From the NCBI GenBank assembly GCA_965204215.1, contig CBDBDZ010000013.1, forward strand, positions 372,001 through 436,000: DNA of 64,000 bases, written 5' to 3'. The position numbers and the translations under genes are program-made. Position 1 is the first letter of the stretch. Every line of letters begins with the position of its first letter. This document shows positions 1-8,347 of the stretch, piece by piece. The notes below the pieces were generated by a model. It searched no databases. It was given only the letters and a program-made list of their open reading frames with translations, and was not told the DNA's origin. This DNA comes from CBDBDZ01 sp965204215. Lineage in GTDB: Bacteria > Pseudomonadota > Gammaproteobacteria > Pseudomonadales > GM7GCV1.

Positions 1-1
1 T

Positions 2-250
2 GAGGAGGTTATCGCTCGTGCAAATAACAGCGATGCTGGCTTGGGCGGCTCAGTCTGGTCTTCTGATGTCAAGCGCGCCACTGAATTGGCGATGCGATTA
101 GAATGCGGTAGCGTTTGGGTTAATGACCACGGTGCGATTCAACCCGATGCACCTTTTGGTGGCATTAAACAATCGGGGATGGGTGTAGAATTTGGGCGTT
201 ACGGTCTAGAAGAATGCACGTCCATTCAAACGGTTAAAATAGCAAAATAA
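2..250 (+). CDS. Aldehyde dehydrogenase, C-terminal part
   Basis: This is the last 82 codons of an NAD(P)-dependent aldehyde dehydrogenase. The frame is open from base 2, so the gene starts before the window. The residues WVNDHG, then PFGGIKQSGMG and FGRYGLEECTSIQ, match the conserved C-terminus of the ALDH superfamily, where the GG-KxSG segment lies near the dimer interface. The catalytic Cys and Glu would lie upstream. It ends 28 bp before the amine dehydrogenase large-subunit gene. Oxidation of the aldehyde released by that enzyme is therefore a likely role; this is inference from position. Confidence 0.9.
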   Translation, partial: EEVIARANNSDAGLGGSVWSSDVKRATELAMRLECGSVWVNDHGAIQPDAPFGGIKQSGMGVEFGRYGLEECTSIQTVKIAK

Positions 251-278
251 TTTACTTTATCAGACTTAAATAAGCGTC

Positions 279-1466
279 ATGAAACTTATGCTCCGTTCAA
301 TGCTGACTTTCGTCAGCATATCCTTTGTTAGTATTGTCAATATAGCTTGCGCAGAACAGGATAACCGACCGCCGCCATTGCCTATTGAGGAACTTGGTCG
401 TGTAGAAACGTTACCCGATACTTACCCTGAAAGTTGGGTATTTGTTGATGAGGCTAGTTTTTTTAGCATGTTTGGCGGTAAGGTGATTGTTCTGGATATT
501 GCTGAAAAGAAGCCTGCTAACCGAATTAAAGGTTTGGTTGATAAGAATTTGCTGGGTAATTTTACCCAGGCCAATAGTCGTAATGAATTTTATATTATGG
601 AAACTTTTCACGAGCGCGGCTCACGCGGTAAACGCACTGACGTGTTGGTGATTTATGACAAAAAGACGCTATCAATTAAGAAAGAAATTATTTGGGACGA
701 GGTGCGTTTAATTGCTCTTCCGTTGCGTTATGCCATGGCAGTATCAGATGATGATCGCTTTTTGTATGTAACTAATTTTAGCCCGGCTACATCCATTACT
801 GTGGTGGATTTGAATACTTATGAAGTGGTTGATACTATCGCTACCCCAGGTTGTGTTTTGACCTACCCTGGCGGCAACCGTAAAGTGACGTCAATTTGTA
901 ACAATGGTGGTCTTTTAACCACAGTGATTGACGATAAGGGTCAGAAAAAAGCACAGCATAGACTCGAACCGTTTTTTGATAGCGATGATAGCCCGGTATT
1001 TGAACGTCCAGTTATCGTTGATGGCATTGCACATTTCCCGGGGTTTAAAAGCGAAATGCACAGTATTGATTTACGCAGCGACAAACCCACATACCATAAA
1101 GCCTGGAGTCTTTTAAATGAGGATGAAAAGCAAACCAACTGGCGCCCTGGCGGTTTGGCATTAACGGATGTTGACGACAATGGGTTAATGTATATTATTA
1201 TGAACCCAGATGGTGCAGAGGGTACTCATAGCCACGGCGGTAGTGAGATTTGGGTGTTTGACCTTAAAACTCAAAAGCGTGTTAATCGTATTGTTGCACT
1301 TAATTGGGCAATATCCCTGGCGGTTACCCGTGGCGATAATCCATTATTAGTGGTAACCAACGGTGAACTTAACCTGGATGTTTTCAACGCGAGTACAGGC
1401 AAACTGATACAAACCGTTGGCGATTTCGGCAATACCACGCCGTTGCTTGTCCACAAGTCCAAGTAG
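279..1466 (+). CDS. aauB: Amine dehydrogenase large subunit, aromatic-amine-dehydrogenase type
   Basis: Large (alpha) subunit of a periplasmic TTQ-dependent amine dehydrogenase, a seven-bladed beta-propeller protein that docks on the catalytic small subunit. The 395 residues start with a hydrophobic signal peptide ending near ACAEQ (about residue 25). Segments such as TFHERGSRGKRTDV, SPATSI.VVDL, WSLLNEDEK..NWRPGG and PDGAEGTH...EIWV resemble, from memory, the Alcaligenes aromatic amine dehydrogenase alpha chain more than Paracoccus methylamine dehydrogenase. It is first in an operon with aauE, aauD and aauA. No mauF, mauC (amicyanin) or mauG is seen nearby, which also fits an aau rather than a mau cluster. 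Substrate preference is inferred, not shown. Confidence 0.85.
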   Translation: MKLMLRSMLTFVSISFVSIVNIACAEQDNRPPPLPIEELGRVETLPDTYPESWVFVDEASFFSMFGGKVIVLDIAEKKPANRIKGLVDKNLLGNFTQANSRNEFYIMETFHERGSRGKRTDVLVIYDKKTLSIKKEIIWDEVRLIALPLRYAMAVSDDDRFLYVTNFSPATSITVVDLNTYEVVDTIATPGCVLTYPGGNRKVTSICNNGGLLTTVIDDKGQKKAQHRLEPFFDSDDSPVFERPVIVDGIAHFPGFKSEMHSIDLRSDKPTYHKAWSLLNEDEKQTNWRPGGLALTDVDDNGLMYIIMNPDGAEGTHSHGGSEIWVFDLKTQKRVNRIVALNWAISLAVTRGDNPLLVVTNGELNLDVFNASTGKLIQTVGDFGNTTPLLVHKSK

Positions 1467-1476
1467 TTTGAATAGC

Positions 1477-1660
1477 TTGAACCCAAATTATGCATTAGAA
1501 ATCTATTACACACAATAATGACTTCAAAAACAGGCGCTTGCTCGAAAAATAATACTCACCATAGGGTGGCTATGCCTGCGTTTATTGTTCTTGCGCGAGC
1601 ACCTGTTTTCATTGCTATTTTTGTGTTCATTACGAAGTCTAATGCATAATCTGGGTTTAA
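1477..1660. repeat. 184-bp imperfect palindrome (MITE-like) between aauB and aauE
   Basis: The outer arms at about 1477-1499 and 1638-1660 are inverted copies (AACCCAAATTATGCATTAGA against AACCCAGATTATGCATTAGA). Further inward, AAAACAGG.GCTTGC.CGA is mirrored by TTGCGCGAGCACCTGTTTT. The whole gap between aauB and aauE could fold into one long hairpin. It lies only 11 bp after the aauB stop and 8 bp before the likely aauE start. It may be a small nonautonomous element, or a processing/attenuation structure inside the operon. Confidence 0.6.
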
Positions 1661-1668
1661 TTAACAAT

Positions 1669-2184
1669 ATGGTACTATCTGTTGCATCAAATGCTGTAGC
1701 CTTGGTTTTGTTCTGGCTATTTGCCAGTGCAGGCTGGCACAAGCTGAGAAATCAAAGTTATTATCGTGATTTGATGCAAAAGCAAGGTCTTTCTAAATTA
1801 CAAAAATTAATCAGTATTATTGCCATAACCGAGCTTATTATAGCCTTATCAGTCGTTCTGCCTTCAACACGTTATTGGGGCGCATTATTGGCAATAGCTA
1901 TGCTACTTGTGTATGGCATACATTTATTGCTACTGTACAGAGACGGCAAACGCGACATCGATTGTGGTTGTGGCGGGCCTGCCGTCAATTTGCGCATTAG
2001 CCCTGCCTTGTTCTGGCGTAATCTCTCTATTGCATTGCTAAGTCTTTTGTGCCTATATCCAGCAGGAAGCCTGTTAGACACTACTCAATGGTTAGTTTTA
2101 CCGGTGGCTACAATGGCTATATTAAGTTACCTTTGTATCGAGCAATTAATTGTCAATCAACAAAAGCAAGTGGCACTACAATGA
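1669..2184 (+). CDS. aauE: MauE/AauE-like membrane protein for amine dehydrogenase maturation
   Basis: Integral membrane protein of the MauE (DoxX-like) family, needed together with MauD for stable small subunit. It has about four to five hydrophobic segments. A cysteine-containing loop DIDCGCGGP lies around residues 96-104, counting from the ATG at 1669. An upstream in-frame TTG at 1585 would start inside the palindrome and add a poor N-terminus, so 1669 (MVLSVASN) is preferred; an ATG at 1642 is also possible. The stop overlaps the aauD ATG (ATGA), showing translational coupling. The family role is thought to be in disulfide or oxidation chemistry for the Cys-rich small subunit. Confidence 0.8.
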   Translation: MVLSVASNAVALVLFWLFASAGWHKLRNQSYYRDLMQKQGLSKLQKLISIIAITELIIALSVVLPSTRYWGALLAIAMLLVYGIHLLLLYRDGKRDIDCGCGGPAVNLRISPALFWRNLSIALLSLLCLYPAGSLLDTTQWLVLPVATMAILSYLCIEQLIVNQQKQVALQ

Positions 2185-2798
2185 GTTGGGTAGAAATTTC
2201 TAATCTGTTTTTGTGGGTAGGTTTCATTGGTATGGCGTTAGTGAATTGGGCGCTGTTACGACAAATCGGCGTACTTTATGAACGTGTAGCACCAGCAGGG
2301 GCACTATCAATTAACAAGGAAATTGAAGCGGGGCAAAAAGCACCAGAATTGAGGTTGCAGTCAATAGATGGCGAGTTAGTGAATATTGGAGGCACTCGGA
2401 AATTATCACAATTATTGTTTTTTCTATCGCCTGATTGCCCCATTTGCAAAACCTTATTGCCAGCGCTAAAGTCAGTCGCGCAAGCCGAATCTGACTGGGT
2501 AGAGTTAGTGCTAGGAAGCGATGGTACTCAACAAAATCACTCACAATTTGTAAAGACGACAGGGCTTTCACAGTTTCCCTATATCGTTTCTGAGTTGCTA
2601 GGCAAGAGTTATGGCGTAGCAAAATTACCTTATGCTGTACTTATTGATGACAAGGGTATCATCAGTTCTATGGGCATTATCAATTCAAGAGAGCATCTGG
2701 ATAGCCTGTTTGAGGCTAGAGAACATCAAGTTGCATCCATTCAGGAGTACCTGTCAAAACCCCAATTATTCGAACCACAATCTAACCTAAAGTCATAA
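2181..2798 (+). CDS. aauD: MauD/AauD-like thioredoxin-fold maturation protein
   Basis: A membrane-anchored periplasmic thiol-disulfide protein of 205 residues. An N-terminal transmembrane helix (about 7-29) is followed by a thioredoxin/AhpC-like domain with the redox pair C86-P-I-C89 in LSPDCPICK, then a cis-Pro-like segment KLPYAVLID. MauD proteins help form the many disulfides of the TTQ subunit. The start at 2181 overlaps the aauE stop by four bases. An in-frame ATG at 2049 lies inside aauE and encodes a non-family N-terminus, so it is not used. It is followed 11 bp later by aauA. Confidence 0.85.
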   Translation: MSWVEISNLFLWVGFIGMALVNWALLRQIGVLYERVAPAGALSINKEIEAGQKAPELRLQSIDGELVNIGGTRKLSQLLFFLSPDCPICKTLLPALKSVAQAESDWVELVLGSDGTQQNHSQFVKTTGLSQFPYIVSELLGKSYGVAKLPYAVLIDDKGIISSMGIINSREHLDSLFEAREHQVASIQEYLSKPQLFEPQSNLKS

Positions 2799-2809
2799 GA
2801 GTTGTAGCT

Positions 2810-3319
2810 ATGAAATTTTTAGACAAACTGTTTGAACAATCGTCACGTTCAGTGGCCCAGCGCAGTTCTAGGCGCGGCTTTTTAAAAGTCTTTTCCACGG
2901 CATTAGTCGGTGGTGCATCTATTCCTTTATTACCTGTTGCTAGGGCAGAAAAGCCGTTGCAGCCGGTTGAAAGTGGTGACTCTACTAGTTGTGATTACTG
3001 GCGTTATTGCGCGGTGGACGGATTCTTGTGTGCCTGTTGTGGCGGCACGGTTAACAGCTGCCCACCAGGAACAGAAATGTCTACCATTACTTGGATTGGT
3101 ACTTGTCAAAACCCTGATGATGGACGCAGTTATGTTATCTCTTATAACGACTGTTGTGGTAAAACCCAATGTGGTACTTGCCTGTGTCAACGCGATGAAC
3201 GTGACAGACCCTTGTATCGAGCCGATAAATCGAATGATGTCAACTGGTGTCTAGGTTCTACCAGTTCGGTTTACCATTGCTCAACAGCGATTGTCATAGG
3301 AATAGCGCTGGATCAATAG
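2810..3319 (+). CDS. aauA: Amine dehydrogenase small (TTQ-bearing) subunit
   Basis: Catalytic beta subunit, 169 residues. It has a long Tat-type leader (SSRRGFLK, hydrophobic stretch, then ARAEK near residue 47), as expected for this family. The mature part is extremely Cys-rich. W95 (in TWIGTC) and W146 (in NDVNWC) sit 51 residues apart, exactly as the two tryptophans that form TTQ in the Alcaligenes aromatic amine dehydrogenase. D114 occupies the place of its catalytic Asp128. Ser158 stands where, from memory, that enzyme has Thr172. The flanking text (CCGKT.CG.C.C, NDVNWC) is closer to AauA than to MauA. The stop TAG shares its last base with the GTG start of the next gene. Confidence 0.92.
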   Translation: MKFLDKLFEQSSRSVAQRSSRRGFLKVFSTALVGGASIPLLPVARAEKPLQPVESGDSTSCDYWRYCAVDGFLCACCGGTVNSCPPGTEMSTITWIGTCQNPDDGRSYVISYNDCCGKTQCGTCLCQRDERDRPLYRADKSNDVNWCLGSTSSVYHCSTAIVIGIALDQ

Positions 3320-3732
3320 TGAAACTAACTATTGGTGTTTTAACAGTATTGTTAGCAGGTGTTTGCTTGGCTGTTGATATTGATGATAAGCGCGCACGCT
3401 TCAATTATCAAATGTTTTGTCAGGGCTGTCATACGCCTGATGGAGTGGGCGGTAACGGCGTGCCAAGGCTTAAAGGTCACGTGGGCTATTTTATGCGCAG
3501 CGATGAAGGTAAAGCCTTTCTGGTTCGTGTGCCAGGTGCGGCCAATTCCGTGTTAGATAATGAGCAACTAGCAGAAGTGATGAACTGGATGCTGTTGCAA
3601 TTCGCAGAAGATAGTCTACCTGAAAACTGGCAGCATTATACACCTGGACAAGTAGGACAATACCGTCAGCAACCGCTAATGGAAATTATTAAATATCGCC
3701 AATCGCTGATGCAATCCGTCTTATCTAAATAA
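3319..3732 (+). CDS. Small periplasmic monohaem c-type cytochrome
   Basis: A 137-residue cytochrome c with a signal peptide (hydrophobic residues 3-19) and one haem motif C34-Q-G-C37-H38. Start chosen at GTG 3319, which overlaps the aauA stop codon; the longer frame from 3247 lies inside aauA. A monohaem cytochrome directly after aauA is also described for the Alcaligenes aau cluster (recalled knowledge). A role as electron acceptor, or in linking TTQ reoxidation to the respiratory chain, is therefore likely. The C-terminal half, rich in Gln, Tyr and Met, is not recognised. Confidence 0.8.
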   Translation: MKLTIGVLTVLLAGVCLAVDIDDKRARFNYQMFCQGCHTPDGVGGNGVPRLKGHVGYFMRSDEGKAFLVRVPGAANSVLDNEQLAEVMNWMLLQFAEDSLPENWQHYTPGQVGQYRQQPLMEIIKYRQSLMQSVLSK

Positions 3733-3751
3733 CCACACAGGGTACTACTTT

Positions 3752-4294
3752 ATGTTAAAACTCATCCCGTTTATTTTATTTGCTTTAACTACCGTAACTG
3801 CCAGCGCTGCTGATGGTGAGCAGCTAAGTCGCCAATGTGCTGCTTGTCATGGCGTGAAAGGTATTTCACCTGGCCCAGTTTGGCCGAATCTCGCTGGGCA
3901 AAAAGCGGAGTATTTGGCTACCCAGATAAAACTGTTTCAATCGGGTGAGCGCAATGAGCCGCAAATGTCGCCTTTTGTTGCCAATTTAACGGAAGCTGAT
4001 ATTAATGCCTTAGCAGATTATTACGCTAGTTTGCCATCAGCTTCAAAAACCCAGTCCGAAAGTGAAGTTGCAGCAGTTAATACACGCGCTTTCTGCATTT
4101 CTTGTCATGGTATAAAAGGTGAGAGCGTTAACTCAGAATGGCCAAACTTAGCAGGGCAAAAAAGCAATTATATATTGAAACAACTAAAAGATTATAAAAG
4201 CGGTAAGCGTAAAAATCCATTAATGAATCAAATCGCATCGGAGATTAATCAACAGCAAATGGATGAAATTGCGGATTACTATAGTAAGTTATAG
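3752..4294 (+). CDS. Dihaem cytochrome c (c4-like)
   Basis: A 180-residue periplasmic protein with a clear signal peptide (cleavage near ASA-AD, residue 20). Two homologous class-I cytochrome domains carry haem motifs C29-A-A-C32-H33 and C115-I-S-C118-H119. Each domain repeats WPNLAGQK, a KLF/KDY..G.R segment and an N/E-P-x-M sequence holding the likely axial Met. This is the cytochrome c4 layout. Its position 19 bp after the monohaem cytochrome suggests transcription with the amine dehydrogenase operon and a role in passing electrons from the periplasmic dehydrogenase to a terminal oxidase. Confidence 0.85.
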   Translation: MLKLIPFILFALTTVTASAADGEQLSRQCAACHGVKGISPGPVWPNLAGQKAEYLATQIKLFQSGERNEPQMSPFVANLTEADINALADYYASLPSASKTQSESEVAAVNTRAFCISCHGIKGESVNSEWPNLAGQKSNYILKQLKDYKSGKRKNPLMNQIASEINQQQMDEIADYYSKL

Positions 4295-4349
4295 CTACTG
4301 ATTTAACAAAGTAGTATCCCAGACAGAAAGATTCGCCCCCCAAATACGC

Positions 4350-4367
4350 TTGGACGTTTACGTCCAA
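4350..4367. promoter_or_regulatory. 18-bp near-perfect palindrome
   Basis: TTGGACGTTTACGTCCAA is an inverted repeat except at its two central bases. It lies between the cytochrome gene and the MFS remnant, about 275 bp upstream of the TetR-family gene. This is the size and symmetry expected of a TetR-type operator. It could equally be a leftover of the decayed transporter locus. No binding evidence is available. Confidence 0.35.
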
Positions 4368-4379
4368 AACAGTCGCCCA

Positions 4380-4601
4380 GTACAAATTTGTGTGCTGTAC
4401 TTACTAGGTCTTGATTCAACCGCCGATGATAAGGGCAAATTTGCAGCCATTGGTAGTGCCATGATTGTCGTTGGTGCATCGATTGGTCCAGCTATAGGAG
4501 GTATATTGGTTGAAACAGGTGGTTATCAAATGCTTGTCTGGTTTATTGGTGCGGATGGCGTTATCGCGCTGTTACTTCTTATGTTTGTATTGCGAAATTA
4601 A
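4380..4601 (+). pseudogene. MFS transporter remnant (C-terminal end)
   Basis: Only the last ~65 residues of a major facilitator transporter remain. A segment with GKFAAIGSAMIVVGASIGPAIGG and a final hydrophobic helix (VWFIGADGVIALLLLMFVL) resemble the last two transmembrane helices of the family. No upstream part is found, and the reading frame before about 4395 does not look like protein. This is a decayed fragment rather than a functional gene. The adjoining TetR gene may once have regulated it. Confidence 0.6.
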
Positions 4602-4641
4602 GCGGCGAAACCTTAAATAGTCTCGTTAGAGCAAACAGGGC

Positions 4642-5352
4642 ATGGATGGATTGAACTCTAGTTTCTTCGGTAGTATGATGCGCCCGATGAGTGAACAAGA
4701 AGCCGAAAACAAACAAAGGCGTGGCCGCCCTCGATTATCCAAGCAACAAGCTGATGCCTCGAAGACCAAGATTGTTGGAGTCGCTAGGAATTTGTTTGCC
4801 GAACACGGCTACGAAGGCGTCTCCATTCGCAAGATTGCAAAGGATGTAGAATGTTCATTAGGCGTGATATACAACCACTTTGAAAGTAAGCGAGAAATAC
4901 TCCAAAGTATTTGGGATGACATTCTTTTACTAGCGTTTAAAAAATGCCATGATGCAGCTTCCGAATACGATACACCATTATCTAGACTGCGCATATTTTG
5001 CACCACTTACGTTCAATATTGGCGCGATTCCCCCGAACATTTTCGAATGATTTATTTGCTGGATGAACGCGGAAGTCAAGATCAATTTTATCCGAAACAA
5101 TCTTTCTCCTATTTGAAATACCAATGGGTCACGCAGCAAATTGAAACAGGGGTACAGTCTGGTGAACTGCGAAGCATAAATGAGCCAGCTAGAGTTGATA
5201 TTATTGCTAAAGCGTTATATTCGTTATGTCAGGGTTTGGCTTATGCCACGGTGTTTAGGAACTTCTCTAAGGAATTTAGCGATGCTAATTTTGACCAGGA
5301 TTTGATTGAATCAGCAATTGATGCCTTATTGGCAGGGTATTTTGATGTTTAG
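4642..5352 (+). CDS. TetR/AcrR-family transcriptional regulator
   Basis: A 236-residue regulator with an N-terminal helix-turn-helix. After the basic stretch KQRRGRPRLS comes ARNLFAEHGYEGVSIRKIA, then IYNHFESKREIL, the hallmark TetR recognition-helix region (residues about 45-95). The C-terminal ligand domain is divergent, as usual. ATGs at 4642, 4675, 4678 and 4687 are all possible starts; MSEQEAENKQ at 4687 may be the real one. The target is unknown. The fragmentary MFS gene upstream is the simplest former target, and the palindrome at 4350 a possible operator. Confidence 0.85.
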   Translation: MDGLNSSFFGSMMRPMSEQEAENKQRRGRPRLSKQQADASKTKIVGVARNLFAEHGYEGVSIRKIAKDVECSLGVIYNHFESKREILQSIWDDILLLAFKKCHDAASEYDTPLSRLRIFCTTYVQYWRDSPEHFRMIYLLDERGSQDQFYPKQSFSYLKYQWVTQQIETGVQSGELRSINEPARVDIIAKALYSLCQGLAYATVFRNFSKEFSDANFDQDLIESAIDALLAGYFDV

Positions 5353-5561
5353 TTGTACATCATTAATGTGCTCAGTTTTAGTTTGTTAAACAGCATGTGG
5401 AAAGATCGTGATGACTTAGCTAGCCATTTAAATCATTTTCGAACAAACTTTGATCAACGATTCACGAAAGACAAAGTAGATTAGTGATAAATTTTCAGTC
5501 GAAATGATTTTGACAAAATAGCTCTAAGAGCTATAATGGTTATGATTTTAATTTATTGGTT

Positions 5562-5810
5562 ATGACCATGTTGACCCTCGCTTCTCGTGAAGCCAAAGAA
5601 CGATTTGGCACATTACTGGACACAGTACAAAGTGAACCAGTAACTATTTTGAAAAATGGCAGACCCACGGCTATTGTATTATCGCCAAGTGAATACGCGC
5701 GTTTAGGTGGCTCTCGTGAGCGTATCTTTTCCTTAATGGATAAGATGCAAGCTGAAGCCGAAGCTAATGGTATGACGCCAGAAATTTTTGACGCGATTAT
5801 GAATGAGTAA
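5562..5810 (+). CDS. Phd/YefM-family antitoxin
   Basis: Short protein (about 82 residues). The N-terminus LASREAKERFGTLLDTVQSEPVTILKNGRP is typical of Phd/YefM antitoxins: an operator-binding fold followed by a flexible, acidic toxin-neutralising tail. Starts at ATG 5562 or 5568 are equally plausible. The stop overlaps the next gene by eight bases, the usual antitoxin-first layout. The product is expected to bind its own promoter. The 200 bp upstream contain direct-repeat-like TGGTTATGA motifs at 5537 and 5557 that may be part of it. Confidence 0.82.
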   Translation: MTMLTLASREAKERFGTLLDTVQSEPVTILKNGRPTAIVLSPSEYARLGGSRERIFSLMDKMQAEAEANGMTPEIFDAIMNE

Positions 5811-6216
5811 TCCACTCTTTATTGTTGATACCAATGTTCTAGTTAGTAGTGTTGTTTTTAGGAACAGTACGCCAAGCAATGCTCTAAAAAAAGCACTTAC
5901 TGAAGGGGTATTAGTTTTCACTCAAGAGACTATGGATGAATTTCGAGAAGTGGTATTGAGACCTAAATTTGATGCTTACGTTACTCGACAAAAACGCCAA
6001 GCCTTTTATGGTGAAATGGTTAGCTCAGCTTTAAAAGTAAAAACTAAGCCTTGCAATATAAAATGTCGTGACCCTAAAGACCAAAAATTTTTGGAGGCCT
6101 TAACCGATGAAAAAATTGATTATTTAATTACGGGCGATCAAGATTTATTGGTTCTGAAGCAAATCAATAGTTGTCAAATTATCACTCCAGCAGAATTCCT
6201 AAAGCAAAAACTGTAA
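5803..6216 (+). CDS. PIN-domain toxin of a type II toxin-antitoxin pair
   Basis: A 137-residue PIN-fold protein, expected to be a Mg-dependent ribonuclease. Acidic residues characteristic of the active site are visible: D9 in VDTNVLVS, E at MDEFREV, and D in CRDPKDQKFLE and LITGDQDLL. It belongs to the group often annotated as putative toxin-antitoxin system toxin component, PIN family. It overlaps the Phd-like gene upstream, which supports the pairing. Its RNA target is unknown. A terminator is not evident in the 119 bp after it. Confidence 0.82.
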   Translation: MSNPLFIVDTNVLVSSVVFRNSTPSNALKKALTEGVLVFTQETMDEFREVVLRPKFDAYVTRQKRQAFYGEMVSSALKVKTKPCNIKCRDPKDQKFLEALTDEKIDYLITGDQDLLVLKQINSCQIITPAEFLKQKL

Positions 6217-7277
6217 TTCCACTCTTGGCATCTACATTAATCATTAGTATTGTAGCTCTCCATGTCATTGGAGATAAAGGATACAGAACAACACCAAAAT
6301 CGTTTTGAACAGCTAAGTTCTAATCTGAGTTTTTGTTAGGTTGTATAAGATGAATTTGTAATGACGTAATCTGTACTCAAGTCACAACCCCAAACTTTTG
6401 ATTTATATTTACCACATCCAATTAACACGCTTATAGATACTTTCTTTGAGTTTCGAATGTTTTCAGATAACTGTCCTAAATTTTGATTTTTTTCTTTGCC
6501 ATTCTTATATAGGATTAAATTCTGAATGCTGATTGAGATATCCTCGCGTTTAATGTGAGATATATTGTTATCTAGTTTGGTTTTTCCAATCGCCATGACT
6601 ATTCTGCCCCAATTGGGGTCAGCACCGTTTATCGCACATTTAACTAAGGGTGAGTTGATAATAGATTTTGCTAATTTTTTTGAGTCACTTTGTGAGTATC
6701 CACTTGATACTTCCACTTCAAGCAATTTTGTCGCCCCTTCAGCCTCTAGAGCTATTTTATGAGTAATTTTTAGCAATGCTGCTGTTAATAAATTTTCAAA
6801 TTCCATATCATCAGTAGTATTTGCTTCTTCGCCAGTCGAGCAAATTATCGCCATATCACTTGTGCTAGTATCTGAATCAATGCTTAGACAGTTTAATGTT
6901 AAGTTGCAAGCTGATTTAAATATTTGGTTCAAATCTTTGTTGTTACAAGAATAGTTTGTATAAATGAATACAAGCATTGTAGCCATGTCAGGTTCTATCA
7001 TCCCTGCTCCTTTAGCATAGGCTGCTACCCATATACTACCCTTACGTACAGTTACCTTCTTTGCTGTTCTGTCTGTAGTCAATATGCTTTCTGCGACTTC
7101 ATCAATACCATCTTTATGTAGACCTTTAATTAGTTCTGGAATTTTCATCAGAATACTTTTAGCAGGTAACGGTGTTCCAATAACTCCAGTACAAGCGACG
7201 CAAATGTCTTGAGAGTTAATGCCGAGTTGATCTGCAATAGCACTTCTTATTTGTTTAATATTAACCCTGCATGAATA

Positions 7278-8347
7278 TATCATAATTTTATGTTATAATA
7301 CTAGTCATGAAACAAGTAGATTTAAGAACCCTTAGCCCCGAGTCTCGACTAGAATTGAAAAAAATTTGTCTTCGCCTTTACAAGAAGGGAGACCGTACAA
7401 AAAAAACCATAGCCGAAGAGCTTGGTCTTCGCTATATCACGGTATCAGAATGGCTACGTGAATATAAAGCATCAGGCGAAAAGCTCACCAAAGAAAAACC
7501 ACGAGGACGCCCATTGGGAGTGGGACGGGACTTAACACCGGAGCAAGAAAAACATATTCAGAAGTTGATTATTGATAAGGCACCAGACCAGTTAAAGTTG
7601 GATTTTGCACTGTGGTCAATCAAAGCAGTTCAACAATTGATTGATGATGAATTTTCAATTGATTTAGCCTATCGAACTGTCTGTCTTTACCTTAATCGTT
7701 GGGGTTTTACCCCCCAGCGTCCAGTCAAACGTAGTTATGAACAGCAACCTGCTCAAGTTCAACAGTGGCTTGATGAAGATTATCCTGCAATTCACCAACG
7801 CGCCCAGGATGAAGACGCAGAAATTCACTGGGGTGATGAAACAGGTATTTCGAGTCAAGAGCATTATCCTCGCGGTTATGCTCCTAAAGGGCAAACACCA
7901 GTTTTAGTATTATCTCAGGCTAAGCGTGAACGAGTTAACATGGTGTCAACCATTACTAATCAAGGAAAACTTCATTTTATGGTCTATGACGATAAGTTCA
8001 CGGCTCAGGTCTTCATCAAATTTTTGAAACAATTAATAAAGCAATCATCTAAAAAGGTTTTTTTGATTGTTGATAACTTACGCGTACATCATGCTAAATT
8101 GGTTCAAGAATGGTTAGCAGGTAATACTGAAAAAATTGAGGTCTTCTATCTGCCTAGCTATTCCCCTGAACTTAACCCCGATGAGTATCTCAATTGTGAT
8201 TTAAAGCGCTCAATGGGTGCTGATAAACCGACTCGAAAGAAAGGGGATATTGCTAAAAAATTAGATAAGCATATGAATCTGCTACAACAGCAACCCGAAA
8301 GAATTCAATCTTATTTCAAGCATCAGAAAATTAAATATGCAGCTTAA
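7278..8347 (+). mobile_element. IS630-family insertion sequence
   Basis: A roughly 1,070-bp element inserted in the argJ-like gene at a TA dinucleotide present on both sides (7276-7277 and 8348-8349), the hallmark of IS630/Tc1-mariner target duplication. The boundaries come from rejoining the argJ reading frame. Terminal inverted repeats are not obvious by eye, so the ends may be off by a few bases. It carries one intact transposase gene. Confidence 0.75.
7307..8347 (+). CDS. IS630-family transposase
   Basis: A 346-residue DDE transposase. The N-terminal paired-type helix-turn-helix region (KKTIAEELGLRYITVSEWLR, residues 28-47) is followed by a GRPLG linker and the IS630 catalytic core. Core motifs are WGDETGI (first Asp), LIVDNLRVHHA (second Asp) and LPSYSPELNPDEYLN (Glu, with the IS630/mariner SPELNP signature). 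It is uninterrupted and normal in length, so probably active. Its stop codon coincides with the element's right end. Confidence 0.93.
   Translation: MKQVDLRTLSPESRLELKKICLRLYKKGDRTKKTIAEELGLRYITVSEWLREYKASGEKLTKEKPRGRPLGVGRDLTPEQEKHIQKLIIDKAPDQLKLDFALWSIKAVQQLIDDEFSIDLAYRTVCLYLNRWGFTPQRPVKRSYEQQPAQVQQWLDEDYPAIHQRAQDEDAEIHWGDETGISSQEHYPRGYAPKGQTPVLVLSQAKRERVNMVSTITNQGKLHFMVYDDKFTAQVFIKFLKQLIKQSSKKVFLIVDNLRVHHAKLVQEWLAGNTEKIEVFYLPSYSPELNPDEYLNCDLKRSMGADKPTRKKGDIAKKLDKHMNLLQQQPERIQSYFKHQKIKYAA

Noticed and set aside
2049..2180. Upstream start of aauD
   Set aside because: It lies inside aauE in another frame and does not resemble MauD; ATG 2181 overlaps the aauE stop and gives the normal anchor helix.
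3247..3318. Cytochrome c start at 3247
   Set aside because: It lies within aauA; the GTG at 3319 gives a proper signal peptide and couples to the aauA stop.
279..3319. Calling the cluster methylamine dehydrogenase (mau)
   Set aside because: The light-chain NDVNWC and CCGKT-CG-C-C text, the large-subunit motifs and the missing mauF, mauC and mauG fit the aromatic type better; the mau assignment is not fully excluded.
4350..4379. Start of an MFS protein at 4350
   Set aside because: The first residues come from a palindrome and do not resemble any transporter helix; only the later part is MFS-like.
5395..5484. 29-residue ORF MWKDRDDLASHLNHFRTNFD...
   Set aside because: Too short, no clear ribosome-binding site or coupling; the 200-bp gap before the Phd-like gene looks noncoding.
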